Position numbers and translations under genes: made by a program. A stretch of DNA of 13,302 nucleotides from Deltaproteobacteria bacterium (GTDB lineage Bacteria > Desulfobacterota > Desulfobacteria > Desulfobacterales > SURF-7), in NCBI GenBank assembly GCA_019307665.1, contig JAFDJC010000196.1, positions 1-13,302 of the forward strand, given 5' to 3'. Each line of letters starts with the position of its first letter. The first letter of the stretch is position 1. Positions 1 to 5,997 of the stretch are shown here, one piece after another. The notes under the pieces are model-generated. The model worked only from the letters and a program-made list of their open reading frames with translations, did not search any database and was not told the DNA's origin.

Positions 1-195
1 AGCAGAAATCCCAACAATCTGGGCTTTCTTGGCGCAAGGTGATTTTTTCCCGATATAACCAATTGTAATTAAACAAATAATGGTGATTTCATTTTCAAAA
101 CAACAAAAAACAGTTTGAATACTGGTTGATTTTAAGTAGAGAACGGGAGTATCGGCAGAGACATTTTATTTAGATGACTTCTTGTCCTTCGGATA

Positions 196-213
196 CCGGC
201 AACGAGTTGCCGG
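196..213. repeat. Perfect 8-bp inverted repeat (REP-like palindrome)
   Basis: CCGGCAAC (196-203) and GTTGCCGG (206-213) are exact reverse complements separated by only two bases (GA). The stem is GC-rich in AT-rich surroundings. No U-tract follows on either strand, so it is not a convincing intrinsic terminator. A short GC-rich palindrome in an intergenic region just ahead of a possible Y1 transposase start fits a REP-type extragenic palindrome, but one copy alone cannot prove that. Confidence 0.5.
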
Positions 214-234
214 CACCACCCATCATCCATTTTT

Positions 235-260
235 CGTTCTGCTACCCATGATTCAGAACG
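235..260. repeat. 7-bp inverted repeat, with a third copy of one arm at 373-382
   Basis: CGTTCTG (235-241) and CAGAACG (254-260) form a 7-bp stem with a 12-base loop. The right arm with its flank, ATTCAGAACG (251-260), recurs as the exact 10-base reverse complement CGTTCTGAAT at 373-382. The interval 235-382 is therefore bounded by inverted copies. This could be the folded ends of a small, decayed transposable unit. Confidence 0.45.
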
Positions 261-265
261 TTAGT

Positions 266-380
266 ATGGCCCGACCCCATGCCTAAGCAATCCAGCAACA
301 ATAACCTTGAAGTTATATCATCCCGGCAACCTCTTGAGTTTAATGAAAAAGGGAATATTATCCCAACAATGCCGTTCTGA
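266..380 (+). pseudogene. Possible decayed remnant of a REP-associated (Y1) transposase
   Basis: The ATG at 266 opens M-A-R-P-H and then stops at 284-286. The start M-A-R-P is common in IS200-like/REP-associated tyrosine transposases of Deltaproteobacteria. From 309, in another frame, the translation includes V-I-S-S-R followed by F-N-E-K. This resembles the early YHV-(T/I)SRGN ... F-x-(D/E)-(D/K) stretch of that family, then a stop at 378-380. The HUH motif and catalytic Tyr are absent. The match is short and judged by eye, so this is only a hint, supported mainly by the palindromes that bracket it. Confidence 0.22.
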
Positions 381-564
381 ATATAATACCTGCAATTTTT
401 TTTTCATACACAACTTTTATTGCTTCATAGGTTTTTATTTATAATTCAGCTAGTTTTGCCAAATTATCATCCCCATCCGCAACCCTGGTTTCAGGCTTTC
501 GCTTGTTCTGAAATACAGCGCATTGTTTCTTATATATAAATATATCACTTAGTTATAGTGCATC

Positions 565-578
565 ATGCCGAATGGCAT
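565..578. promoter_or_regulatory. Dyad overlapping the -24 box (possible operator)
   Basis: ATGCC (565-569) and GGCAT (574-578) are exact inverted repeats around GAAT, and the right arm is part of the -24 element. A protein bound here would block sigma-54 polymerase. The gene downstream encodes a Fis-type HTH, so autoregulation is conceivable. The arms are only 5 bp, so chance is possible. Confidence 0.3.
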
Positions 579-588
579 TCCCCTTGCT
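573..588 (+). promoter_or_regulatory. Sigma-54 (-24/-12) promoter for the HTH-protease gene
   Basis: The sequence TGGCATTCCCCTTGCT matches the sigma-54 consensus TGGCAC-N5-TTGCW at all positions but one (T for C at the end of the -24 box). GG (574-575) and GC (586-587) are separated by the required 10 bases. The predicted start of transcription is near 599, giving a leader of about 43 nt to the GTG at 642. Such promoters need an AAA+ activator bound upstream; none is encoded in the window. Confidence 0.65.
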
Positions 589-641
589 CATAGAAGTAAC
601 CAACAACGGAAATAACAGCATCAACAAAAGGGGAATACATC

Positions 642-2000
642 GTGGCAACTTTAAAATTCAACGAAAAACTACCGACCATCCAACAGATCACAGAACTTTT
701 GATCAATGAGGCAATTAAACGTTCTAACGGTAACCAGAAAAATACCGCCAGGGTTCTCGGAATCTCAAGTAGTGCGCTTGGCAGCTTTTTAAAACAACAT
801 TCTGAAGCGGTTAAATATCTGATGATCGCTTTCACGGTTTTATTTATAAGCATTGGTTCAAATGTCAGCGCTGATTCCGGTTATGCCCAAGGAAAAGTCG
901 TTGTTAGCTTCAAGGTCAATACTTCTCAGTATGAGATCACCGAATTGATTGAAATGTATAATCTTGAAATCAGTGACAATCTGCCGCAAATCAACTATTA
1001 TGTTTTCCAAATTCCATCTGATTATACGGTCACTGAAATGGTATCCATTTTAAAAAATCATGATATTGTAGAAAAGTGTGAGCCCAATTATTACACTAAT
1101 AATCAGGATGTTCCAAGTGACAGTCTTTTCAACAGACAATGGAGCCTTGACAATCCCGACCATATAAATTCAGACCTTCATATCCTCGAAGCATGGGAAA
1201 TCGAATCAGGCAGCCCTGATATAATCGTAGCTGTCATCGATATGGGCTTTGATATGAACCACGAGGATCTTCAGGAAAATATCTGGAACAACCCAGGGGA
1301 AATAGCGAGCAATGGAATAGATGATGATGGAAACGGATATGTGGATGATATAGTTGGATGGGATTTTGTCAATCAGTCAAATGGTCTTAACGATGATGAC
1401 TGTGACTGGCGAGATGAGGATAATGACCCCACATCACTGAAATCATCTCATGGAAATCGTGTGCTGGGTATTATCGGAGCCACTACTGATAATGGAATAG
1501 GTCTTGCCGGTATTGCTGCAAATTGTAAAACAATGTTAATAAGAGCAGGATTTTATAATACTGAAGGATATCAAGTGCTCAGCACATCCGCCATTATTAA
1601 AGGAATCATCTATGCTGTTGAAAACGGTGCACGTGTCATAAACATCAGTTCCGGAAGCCACAGATATAGCGAAAGCTATAAATCTGCCCTGGAATATGCA
1701 ACAAGCAACGGGGTTTTAGTTGTTTGCAGCGCAGGCAATGAAGGCTCCACTTCTGCTTGTTATCCGGCCGCTTACGACATTCCAGGGTTAATCTCAGTCG
1801 GCGCGTCCACTACCCGTGACGCAAAATGCAGTTTTTCAAATTATGGCAACTGGGTCGATGTATCAGCTCCGGGACAATACATTATGACAACCCTTTTAAA
1901 TGACAGTTATGGTGCAACACAGGGAACATCATTTTCAACACCGATGGTTGCAGGAATTGCAGCTCTGCTCTTCTCAAAATATCCTGACTGGACACGTTAA
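642..2000 (+). CDS. Fis-type HTH / membrane segment / subtilisin-family (S8) serine protease, truncated at its C-terminus
   Basis: The start is GTG at 642, with AAAGGGG at 627-633 as ribosome binding site. Residues about 10-53 match the Fis/NtrC-type HTH_8 domain (N-G-N-Q-K-N-T-A-R-V-L-G-I-S). Residues 59-72 are a short hydrophobic segment followed by V-S-A (75-77), so this may be a signal peptide or an N-terminal anchor. Residues about 84-152 resemble the S8 prodomain. The catalytic triad is D200 (A-V-I-D), H270 (S-S-H-G) and S430 (G-T-S-F-S-T-P), with oxyanion-hole N366. An acidic D/N/G-rich insertion between D200 and H270 resembles subtilase calcium-binding loops. The protein (452 residues) should place its protease in the periplasm and its HTH in the cytoplasm. 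It stops abruptly after K-Y-P-D-W-T-R, about 20-25 residues before the usual end of the S8 fold; the missing end continues in the +1 frame. Domain calls are firm; function and activity are uncertain. Confidence 0.85.
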   Translation: MATLKFNEKLPTIQQITELLINEAIKRSNGNQKNTARVLGISSSALGSFLKQHSEAVKYLMIAFTVLFISIGSNVSADSGYAQGKVVVSFKVNTSQYEITELIEMYNLEISDNLPQINYYVFQIPSDYTVTEMVSILKNHDIVEKCEPNYYTNNQDVPSDSLFNRQWSLDNPDHINSDLHILEAWEIESGSPDIIVAVIDMGFDMNHEDLQENIWNNPGEIASNGIDDDGNGYVDDIVGWDFVNQSNGLNDDDCDWRDEDNDPTSLKSSHGNRVLGIIGATTDNGIGLAGIAANCKTMLIRAGFYNTEGYQVLSTSAIIKGIIYAVENGARVINISSGSHRYSESYKSALEYATSNGVLVVCSAGNEGSTSACYPAAYDIPGLISVGASTTRDAKCSFSNYGNWVDVSAPGQYIMTTLLNDSYGATQGTSFSTPMVAGIAALLFSKYPDWTR

Positions 2001-2436
2001 TGCTTACAGGGCTCTTTCCAGTATTCATGAGGCAGATGACACTTCAGACAGAGAGCAGACCGATACCGCTGTTGAGACGACCAATACAGGAGCAACAAAT
2101 GGGAGCAACTCAGAAAGCGGAGGAGGATGCTTTATCGCCTCAACCGGCAACAACTCTTCAACAGTAATTCAGTTGACGGTTATGATGATCATAGGAATTT
2201 TCGCAACACTGGTTGCAGCAAAGAAAAAACGGCATCGAAAACACGGAATCAAACTAAACCGTTTTATTGGAAAAAACCTACAGATACTAATGGAGCTTGA
2301 ATCCGAATATAGACGTTTTCAAGATGCCAAGCTTAATAAACAGGATACAGAAGGGAAACAGGGACTGGACTTTTTCAGTTGTGGGGGGCTCCAACAATAT
2401 AGGTCTGAACAATATCAAACAGATCGCTTATTTTAA
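1990..2436 (+). pseudogene. Out-of-frame C-terminal remnant of the S8 protease (linker, GGGC motif, membrane anchor)
   Basis: In the frame one base on from the protease gene, the translation begins G-H-V-N-A-Y-R-A-L, the typical last strand and helix of subtilases (GxG-R/H-VNAYxA). A Ser/Thr/Asn/Glu-rich linker follows, then G-G-G-C-F-I-A, a hydrophobic stretch (about V-I-Q-L-T to A-T-L-V-A) and a basic cluster K-K-K-R-H-R-K. This three-part layout resembles bacterial C-terminal sorting or anchor signals, but a further tail of about 65 residues follows, which such signals normally lack. It has no start codon or ribosome binding site of its own. Its last 62 bases overlap the convergent response regulator gene. 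I read it as the detached end of the protease. Confidence 0.7.
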
Positions 2437-2764
2437 AAGGCTTTGCCAAAAATGCATCTGCTCCCATTTTTTTTGCTGATTTTTCATTAGATACATCACC
2501 TGACATAAGAATACATATTTTATCAGGGTAACTATCTTTAATCCTAGATAGAAGCTCAATACCATCCATTTCCGGCATGTTTACATCAGAGACAACGATA
2601 TCTATTCCGTCTGAACTACTTATATAGTTCCACGCTTCAAGTCCATTCTCAAACGAAAGGACATTACGGTTCACGCAGTACATAAGTGCAGTGGCAATAA
2701 GGTCTCTCAGCGAACTGTCATCATCAACAACTACGATTTTAACGTTAGGGATTATAGAGGTCAC
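2375..2764 (-). CDS. Single-domain (CheY-like) response regulator
   Basis: The 129-residue protein is a receiver domain only. The Asp pair is D14/D15 (V-V-V-D-D-D), the phospho-acceptor is D60 (V-V-S-D-V-N-M-P), the conserved Ser/Thr is S88 and the Lys is K108 (K-P-F). It should be phosphorylated by a histidine kinase and act by protein contact, since it has no DNA-binding or output domain. No kinase is in the window. The start used is GTG at 2762-2764 and is uncertain: there is no clear ribosome binding site, and the GTG lies inside a GAGGT-C-ACCTC palindrome (2757-2767). The gene follows pheA by 143 bp on the same strand and converges on the protease remnant, overlapping it by 62 bp. Confidence 0.88.
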   Translation of the reverse strand: MTSIIPNVKIVVVDDDSSLRDLIATALMYCVNRNVLSFENGLEAWNYISSSDGIDIVVSDVNMPEMDGIELLSRIKDSYPDKICILMSGDVSNEKSAKKMGADAFLAKPFKISDLFDIVQTYIVGAPHN

Positions 2765-2823
2765 CTCGCATTAATTATCATATGGAATTTATGTCGTTAA
2801 ATGCCTTTTCCAATTCAACGTTT

Positions 2824-2860
2824 AATTGCTATCTTATAAAATCTTTTTGGTCAAGACAAG
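2824..2860 (-). promoter_or_regulatory. Possible sigma-70 promoter for the response regulator
   Basis: On the - strand TTGTCT is followed after 17 bases by TAAGAT, a 4-of-6 match for each box. An overlapping TTGACC offers an alternative -35 but has no good -10 at standard spacing. The site lies inside the 143-bp gap between pheA and the response regulator. The evidence is weak and based on spacing only. Confidence 0.25.
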
Positions 2861-2865
2861 ATTTT
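2838..2865. repeat. 8-bp inverted repeat between pheA and the response regulator
   Basis: AAAATCTT (2838-2845) and AAGATTTT (2858-2865) are exact reverse complements around a 12-base loop. On the + strand GTTTTTT follows, so an RNA made in that direction could form a weak terminator-like hairpin. On the - strand (the direction of pheA) no U-run follows. The loop carries TTGACC on the - strand, so the dyad could instead be an operator over a promoter for the response regulator. Confidence 0.35.
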
Positions 2866-2907
2866 GTTTTTTAAATAAATTTAAAGCATTTCCCTCACGA
2901 TTTGCAT

Positions 2908-4053
2908 TCATGTTCCATTAAGATATGAACCGGCAGGATAACTTCCGAGTATACGAAGAAAACGGCACACTTTTGAAAGATCCTTCTTCAGCTCATCATA
3001 GCGGTAATCGGACAGATCGCATTCGAGATCTGCGAAAAAAACATACTGCCATTTTTTTGACCGTAATGGCCTTGACTCCAGTTTCTTCATGTTGATCCCT
3101 TTTTGGGCGAGAAGACTCAGCACACCCACAAGGGCACCGGACTTATCCGGCAGTGTAAAAAGAATGGACGTTTTATCCTGATTCCCACCTTCAGGCAATT
3201 TCGAGCCGATAATAATAAATCGCGTCCAGTTATCCGGCATATCCTCGATCCCACGTGACAGGACATTCAGCCTAAACATTTCGCCAAGCCGTTCATGTCC
3301 TATTGCACAGGCATTAAGTTCATCGACTACCCTATTCGCAGCAGCCGCAGTACTCTCTGCAGGCACTACCCTAGCATCAGGCAAATGAATACGCAACCAG
3401 CCCGCACATTGTTCAAGCGCCTGGGGATGAGAGTAGACTATCTCTGCAGGGGACAGATCGTTTGCCGAACTCAGCAATGAATGGCTGATTTTGCAGAAAA
3501 GTTCTGCCTGAATGTAAATATCGTGCATAAGAAACATATCCAGGATCTGTCCTACGCTTCCCTGCAAAGAGTTTTCCAAAGGAATAATGCCAAGCTCAGC
3601 CTCCCTTGTCGATACAGCTTGAAACACCTCCGCAATATCCCTGCAAGCGACAAAATCAGTACTGTGGCCCAGATACTCAATTCCCGCGAAATATGAAAAT
3701 GTGCCCTCCGGACCAAGATATACAACCTTCTGAGGCTGCTGAAGCCTTCTTGAGGATGAAAGAATCTCTCTATAAATCGAATGCAGATGCTTATCCGGAA
3801 GAATACCGGGATTGGCTTCTTTCAAACGTTCAAAAACCTCTTTTTCCCTAAAGGGTTTAAATACGGTTTCTCTAAATTTTGACTTCAGATCTCCGACTTC
3901 CAGGCATCGACCTGCTCTTTTATTTAAGAGGTCAAGCAGTTTCTCATCTATCTTGTCTATCTCATTCCGTATCTGTTTCAGCCTTTTCATGGCCGACTGT
4001 TCCGAACAAATGTCTTTGTCTTTTTTGCCCATTTGTGGATCAAACCTAATCAT
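2908..4053 (-). CDS. pheA: Bifunctional chorismate mutase / prephenate dehydratase (P-protein)
   Basis: This enzyme converts chorismate to prephenate and then to phenylpyruvate, the committed steps to phenylalanine in the cytosol. Residues about 22-103 are an AroQ-type chorismate mutase helix bundle (I-D-K-I-D-E-K-L-L-D-L-L-N-K-R). The dehydratase domain begins Y-L-G-P-E-G-T-F-S (112-120), contains P-L-E-N-S (158-162) and ends with the catalytic T-R-F motif (277-279). A C-terminal ACT domain carries G-A-L-V (306-309) and E-S-R-P (326-329), the known phenylalanine-binding motifs, so feedback inhibition is expected. The length (381) is normal. ATG 4053 lies 6 bp after the aroA' stop, with GGAG about 11 bases upstream inside aroA'. 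Starts at Met8 or Met22 are possible but have poorer ribosome binding sites. It is co-transcribed with aroA'. Confidence 0.97.
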   Translation of the reverse strand: MIRFDPQMGKKDKDICSEQSAMKRLKQIRNEIDKIDEKLLDLLNKRAGRCLEVGDLKSKFRETVFKPFREKEVFERLKEANPGILPDKHLHSIYREILSSSRRLQQPQKVVYLGPEGTFSYFAGIEYLGHSTDFVACRDIAEVFQAVSTREAELGIIPLENSLQGSVGQILDMFLMHDIYIQAELFCKISHSLLSSANDLSPAEIVYSHPQALEQCAGWLRIHLPDARVVPAESTAAAANRVVDELNACAIGHERLGEMFRLNVLSRGIEDMPDNWTRFIIIGSKLPEGGNQDKTSILFTLPDKSGALVGVLSLLAQKGINMKKLESRPLRSKKWQYVFFADLECDLSDYRYDELKKDLSKVCRFLRILGSYPAGSYLNGT

Positions 4054-4059
4054 TAACTG

Positions 4060-4860
4060 TTAATCTCCATTTAATACGGCCATTGCCTGGTCAACATTTT
4101 TATTTTCATGAACAACACCATGAAGCGCTTTGACAAGCCTGCTCGGGTCATGGGCCTGAAAAATGTTCCTCCCCACTGAAAGCCCGGCACCTCCCGCCTG
4201 GATGGAGTCATAGACCATCTGGACGATATCTTTTTGATCATTCATTTTAGGACCACCGGCAATTACAACAGGAATAGAACATGCATCAACCACTTTTCTG
4301 AATGATGACACATCGCCCGTATAATTAACCTTTACAACATCGGCTCCAAGTTCCTCTCCAAGCCGGGCGCAGTGTTTGATAATTTCAGGATCAAAACCGT
4401 CCTTAACCTTGGGACCGCGTGCATATATCATGGCAAGAAGCGGCATCCCCCAGTCATCCGCCCTGCTCGAAATATAGCCGAGTTCGCTCAGCATATCTTT
4501 CTCGGTTTCATCTCCAAGATTTACATGAACTGAAACCGCATCTGCGCCGAGGCGAATTGCATCCTCAACTTCTCCTACTAGTGTCTTGGCATTTGGAAAC
4601 GGAGAAAGATCCGTGCTGCCCGAAAGGTGTATTATCAACCCGATATCACGACCATGGCCTCTATGTGAACGACGTGGAATACCCTTATGCATCAAAACCG
4701 CATTCGCCCCTCCATCGGCAACTTTGTCTACCGTAACTCTGAGATCAACAATGCCAAAAATAGGACCGACGCTGACGCCATGATCCAGGGGTACAATGAT
4801 CGTTTTTCCTGTGTTTCTGTTAAAAATTCTTTCCAGTCTGACACTTTTTCCGAGGTACAT
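4060..4860 (-). CDS. aroA': 2-amino-3,7-dideoxy-D-threo-hept-6-ulosonate (ADH) synthase, archaeal-type AroA' (DhnA-family aldolase)
   Basis: This is a class I (Schiff-base) TIM-barrel aldolase of the DhnA/FbaB family. Visible landmarks are P-L-D-H-G-V-S with D26, M-I-Y-A-R-G-P with Y146, and V-V-K-V-N-Y with K177; these fit the catalytic Asp, Tyr and Lys described for MJ0400. ADH synthase makes the first intermediate of the alternative shikimate entry used by methanogens and sulfate reducers. Class I fructose-bisphosphate aldolases share the fold, but the pheA neighbour 6 bp downstream favours the aromatic role. The start is ATG 4858-4860, which follows GGAGG with good spacing and gives 266 residues, the family length. 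An in-frame start at 4950 would add 30 residues that lack family resemblance and cover the likely promoter. Confidence 0.87.
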   Translation of the reverse strand: MYLGKSVRLERIFNRNTGKTIIVPLDHGVSVGPIFGIVDLRVTVDKVADGGANAVLMHKGIPRRSHRGHGRDIGLIIHLSGSTDLSPFPNAKTLVGEVEDAIRLGADAVSVHVNLGDETEKDMLSELGYISSRADDWGMPLLAMIYARGPKVKDGFDPEIIKHCARLGEELGADVVKVNYTGDVSSFRKVVDACSIPVVIAGGPKMNDQKDIVQMVYDSIQAGGAGLSVGRNIFQAHDPSRLVKALHGVVHENKNVDQAMAVLNGD

Positions 4861-4921
4861 AGCTTTCCCTCCGTTATCCGGCAAAGTTAAAAAGATCCAA
4901 TCTGTAAAAATATGTTGTATG

Positions 4922-4950
4922 TATTTCCAGAAATGCGTACGCCTTGTCAA
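4922..4950 (-). promoter_or_regulatory. Possible sigma-70 promoter for aroA'-pheA
   Basis: On the - strand a perfect TTGACA (4945-4950 on +) is followed after 17 bases by GAAATA (4922-4927), a poor -10. It lies about 60-90 bp ahead of the ATG at 4860. The -35 is strong and the -10 is weak, so the exact promoter is unsure. Confidence 0.35.
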
Positions 4951-4956
4951 GAATAA

Positions 4957-4973
4957 TAGCGTTTAACACGCTA
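4957..4973 (-). terminator. Short hairpin between gmhA and aroA', possible weak terminator
   Basis: TAGCGT (4957-4962) and ACGCTA (4968-4973) form a 6-bp stem with a 5-base loop. On the - strand it is followed by TTATTCTT, an imperfect U-rich run, then by the TTGACA of the next likely promoter. Its position, after gmhA and before aroA', suits a terminator, but the stem is short. The rest of 4951-5184 shows nothing recognisable. Confidence 0.3.
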
Positions 4974-5184
4974 AACAGCAGGACATTCCCCAAAATAGGG
5001 ATTAAATTTTAGCAATCGTAGCAGGGTCGGGAGCGGAGATAGAAAAAGATGATAACATTAATTTGACGGGGATTTTTACCGCTCTATGACACATCGCGTC
5101 ATTTTCCTTGACTTTGAGATCTGCTGCTCTATTTTTAAGGTAATTATAATGGTTCATCAGTCTTTAAATTTAGGTTTTCAGGTG

Positions 5185-5769
5185 CTAATATTTTTCCGGG
5201 TGGAAGTGCCTCTCAATCATTTCTATCAAAATATGAAGGACTTTGATATGCAGTTCCTGAATACGGTCTGCGAATTGCCCCCCAGGGGTGCAGATGCACA
5301 CATCCGATAAGCTTTCCAGTTCAGAACCGGCTTTACCTGTAAAAGCGATGACGTTAATTCCATTTAAAGCTGCGGTCTTTGCTGCGTTCAAAACTGTTGG
5401 ACTGGTGCCGCTGGTACTGATCGCCACAAGGCTGTCACCTCGGACGCCATGGCTCTCAATGTAACGCGAAAATACAAAATCATAGCCAAAATCGTTGGCA
5501 ACGCAGGTTAAATGGCTTGGGTCACTAATGGCAAGTGCCGGATATCCGTTCCGGTTTTTTCGAAAACGACCGGTGAGCTCTTCTGCAAAATGCATGGCAT
5601 CACACATTGACCCGCCATTTCCGCAGGAAAAAACACGGTGTCCGGTCTTAAATGTTTCAATCAAGATTTTGGCCGCCGACGCGATCTTAACTAACGTTTC
5701 TTCATTTGAGAGCAGATTATCAAGAGCGTTTTGAGCCTCTTTGAGGCTGGCTTTAATGTTCTCAATCAT
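5185..5769 (-). CDS. gmhA: Phosphoheptose isomerase (sedoheptulose 7-phosphate isomerase)
   Basis: GmhA converts sedoheptulose 7-phosphate to glycero-manno-heptose 7-phosphate, the first step of ADP-heptose synthesis for the LPS core. The 194-residue protein lines up with E. coli GmhA (192) almost without gaps: C-G-N-G-G-S (49-54), A-M-H-F-A-E-E-L-T-G-R (58-68; H60 and E64 match catalytic H61 and E65), S-T-S-G (118-121), and R-I-Q-E-L-H-I-K-V-L-H (169-179; Q171 and H179 match Q172 and H180). It is a single SIS-domain cytosolic enzyme. ATG 5767-5769 is preceded by GAGGAAGG, with a somewhat long gap of about 10 bases. No other heptose gene is nearby. The gene is divergent from the EF-G-like gene. 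Confidence 0.95.
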   Translation of the reverse strand: MIENIKASLKEAQNALDNLLSNEETLVKIASAAKILIETFKTGHRVFSCGNGGSMCDAMHFAEELTGRFRKNRNGYPALAISDPSHLTCVANDFGYDFVFSRYIESHGVRGDSLVAISTSGTSPTVLNAAKTAALNGINVIAFTGKAGSELESLSDVCICTPGGQFADRIQELHIKVLHILIEMIERHFHPEKY

Positions 5770-5791
5770 TTTGGTGTTGCCTTCCTCTGGA

Positions 5792-5797
5792 ATTATA
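5792..5797 (-). promoter_or_regulatory. -10 box of a likely gmhA promoter
   Basis: A perfect TATAAT on the - strand lies 22 bases before the gmhA ATG, giving a leader of about 16 nt that still holds the ribosome binding site. The -35 region (CGTTCT/GTTCTG at 16-17 bases) is poor, so an activator or an extended contact may be needed. Confidence 0.35.
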
Positions 5798-5909
5798 TAC
5801 TGTTTTACGCCATCAGAACGAAAAGCCTTAACAGCATTTCAAACAAATTTCAACAATACTTCATATACCGGCTATCCTTTGTTTTGAATCTTATATTTTT
5901 ACTTGATTT

Positions 5910-5938
5910 TTGAATACTAAACAGATAGAAAATATAGC
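5910..5938 (+). promoter_or_regulatory. Possible sigma-70 promoter for the EF-G-like gene
   Basis: TTGAAT (5910-5915) and TATAGC (5933-5938) are spaced by 17 bases, each a 4-of-6 match. The start of transcription would be near 5945, with a leader of about 50 nt ending in a strong GAGAGGAG ribosome binding site (5985-5992). The region is AT-rich, so other -10-like sequences exist close by. Confidence 0.35.
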
Positions 5939-5997
5939 TTTATAAACAAACGCTTGGCTGAGTGAGATAACAAATATAATAATAGAGAGGAGTTTAG

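Larger units (their letters stand above)
1..572. other. Intergenic stretch without an intact gene
   Basis: No reading frame with a plausible start, ribosome binding site and protein-like composition is visible on either strand. The stretch is AT-rich and full of stops. Its structured part is 196-382 (palindromes and a possible transposase remnant, listed separately). An 11-base direct repeat, ATCCCAACAAT, occurs at 8-18 and 360-370. A minus-strand open stretch ending near 440 reads like a short protein tail (about 30 codons, ending AKLAEL), but it has no start or known motif and is not called. Bases 386-540 otherwise show nothing identifiable. Confidence 0.6.

Noticed and set aside
1..35. Terminator-like CCCA-N6-TGGG followed by CTTTCTT at the left edge
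   Set aside because: A 4-bp stem and a broken T-run are too weak to call, and the gene it would serve lies outside the window.
180..310. Riboswitch (for example cyclic di-GMP type) in the palindromic region
   Set aside because: The conserved aptamer cores are absent on both strands, and no gene lies close enough downstream before the sigma-54 promoter.
563..853. Minus-strand open frame of 96 codons over the promoter and the 5' part of the protease gene
   Set aside because: It is antisense to the clear HTH-coding sequence, has no ribosome binding site and no recognisable domain.
1985..2005. Programmed +1 frameshift to join the protease with its C-terminal part
   Set aside because: No slippery heptamer or RF2-type CUU-UGA site is present, and a simple shift would still leave about 20-25 residues of the S8 fold missing. 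A deletion explains both facts.
4861..4950. 30-residue N-terminal extension of AroA' starting at 4950
   Set aside because: It lacks family resemblance and covers the TTGACA box. The ATG at 4860 has an excellent GGAGG site and gives the normal length.
5836..5857. Near-direct repeat ATTTCAAACAA / ATTTCAACAAT in the gmhA/fusA2 control region
   Set aside because: Imperfect, AT-rich and only two units; not distinguishable from chance.
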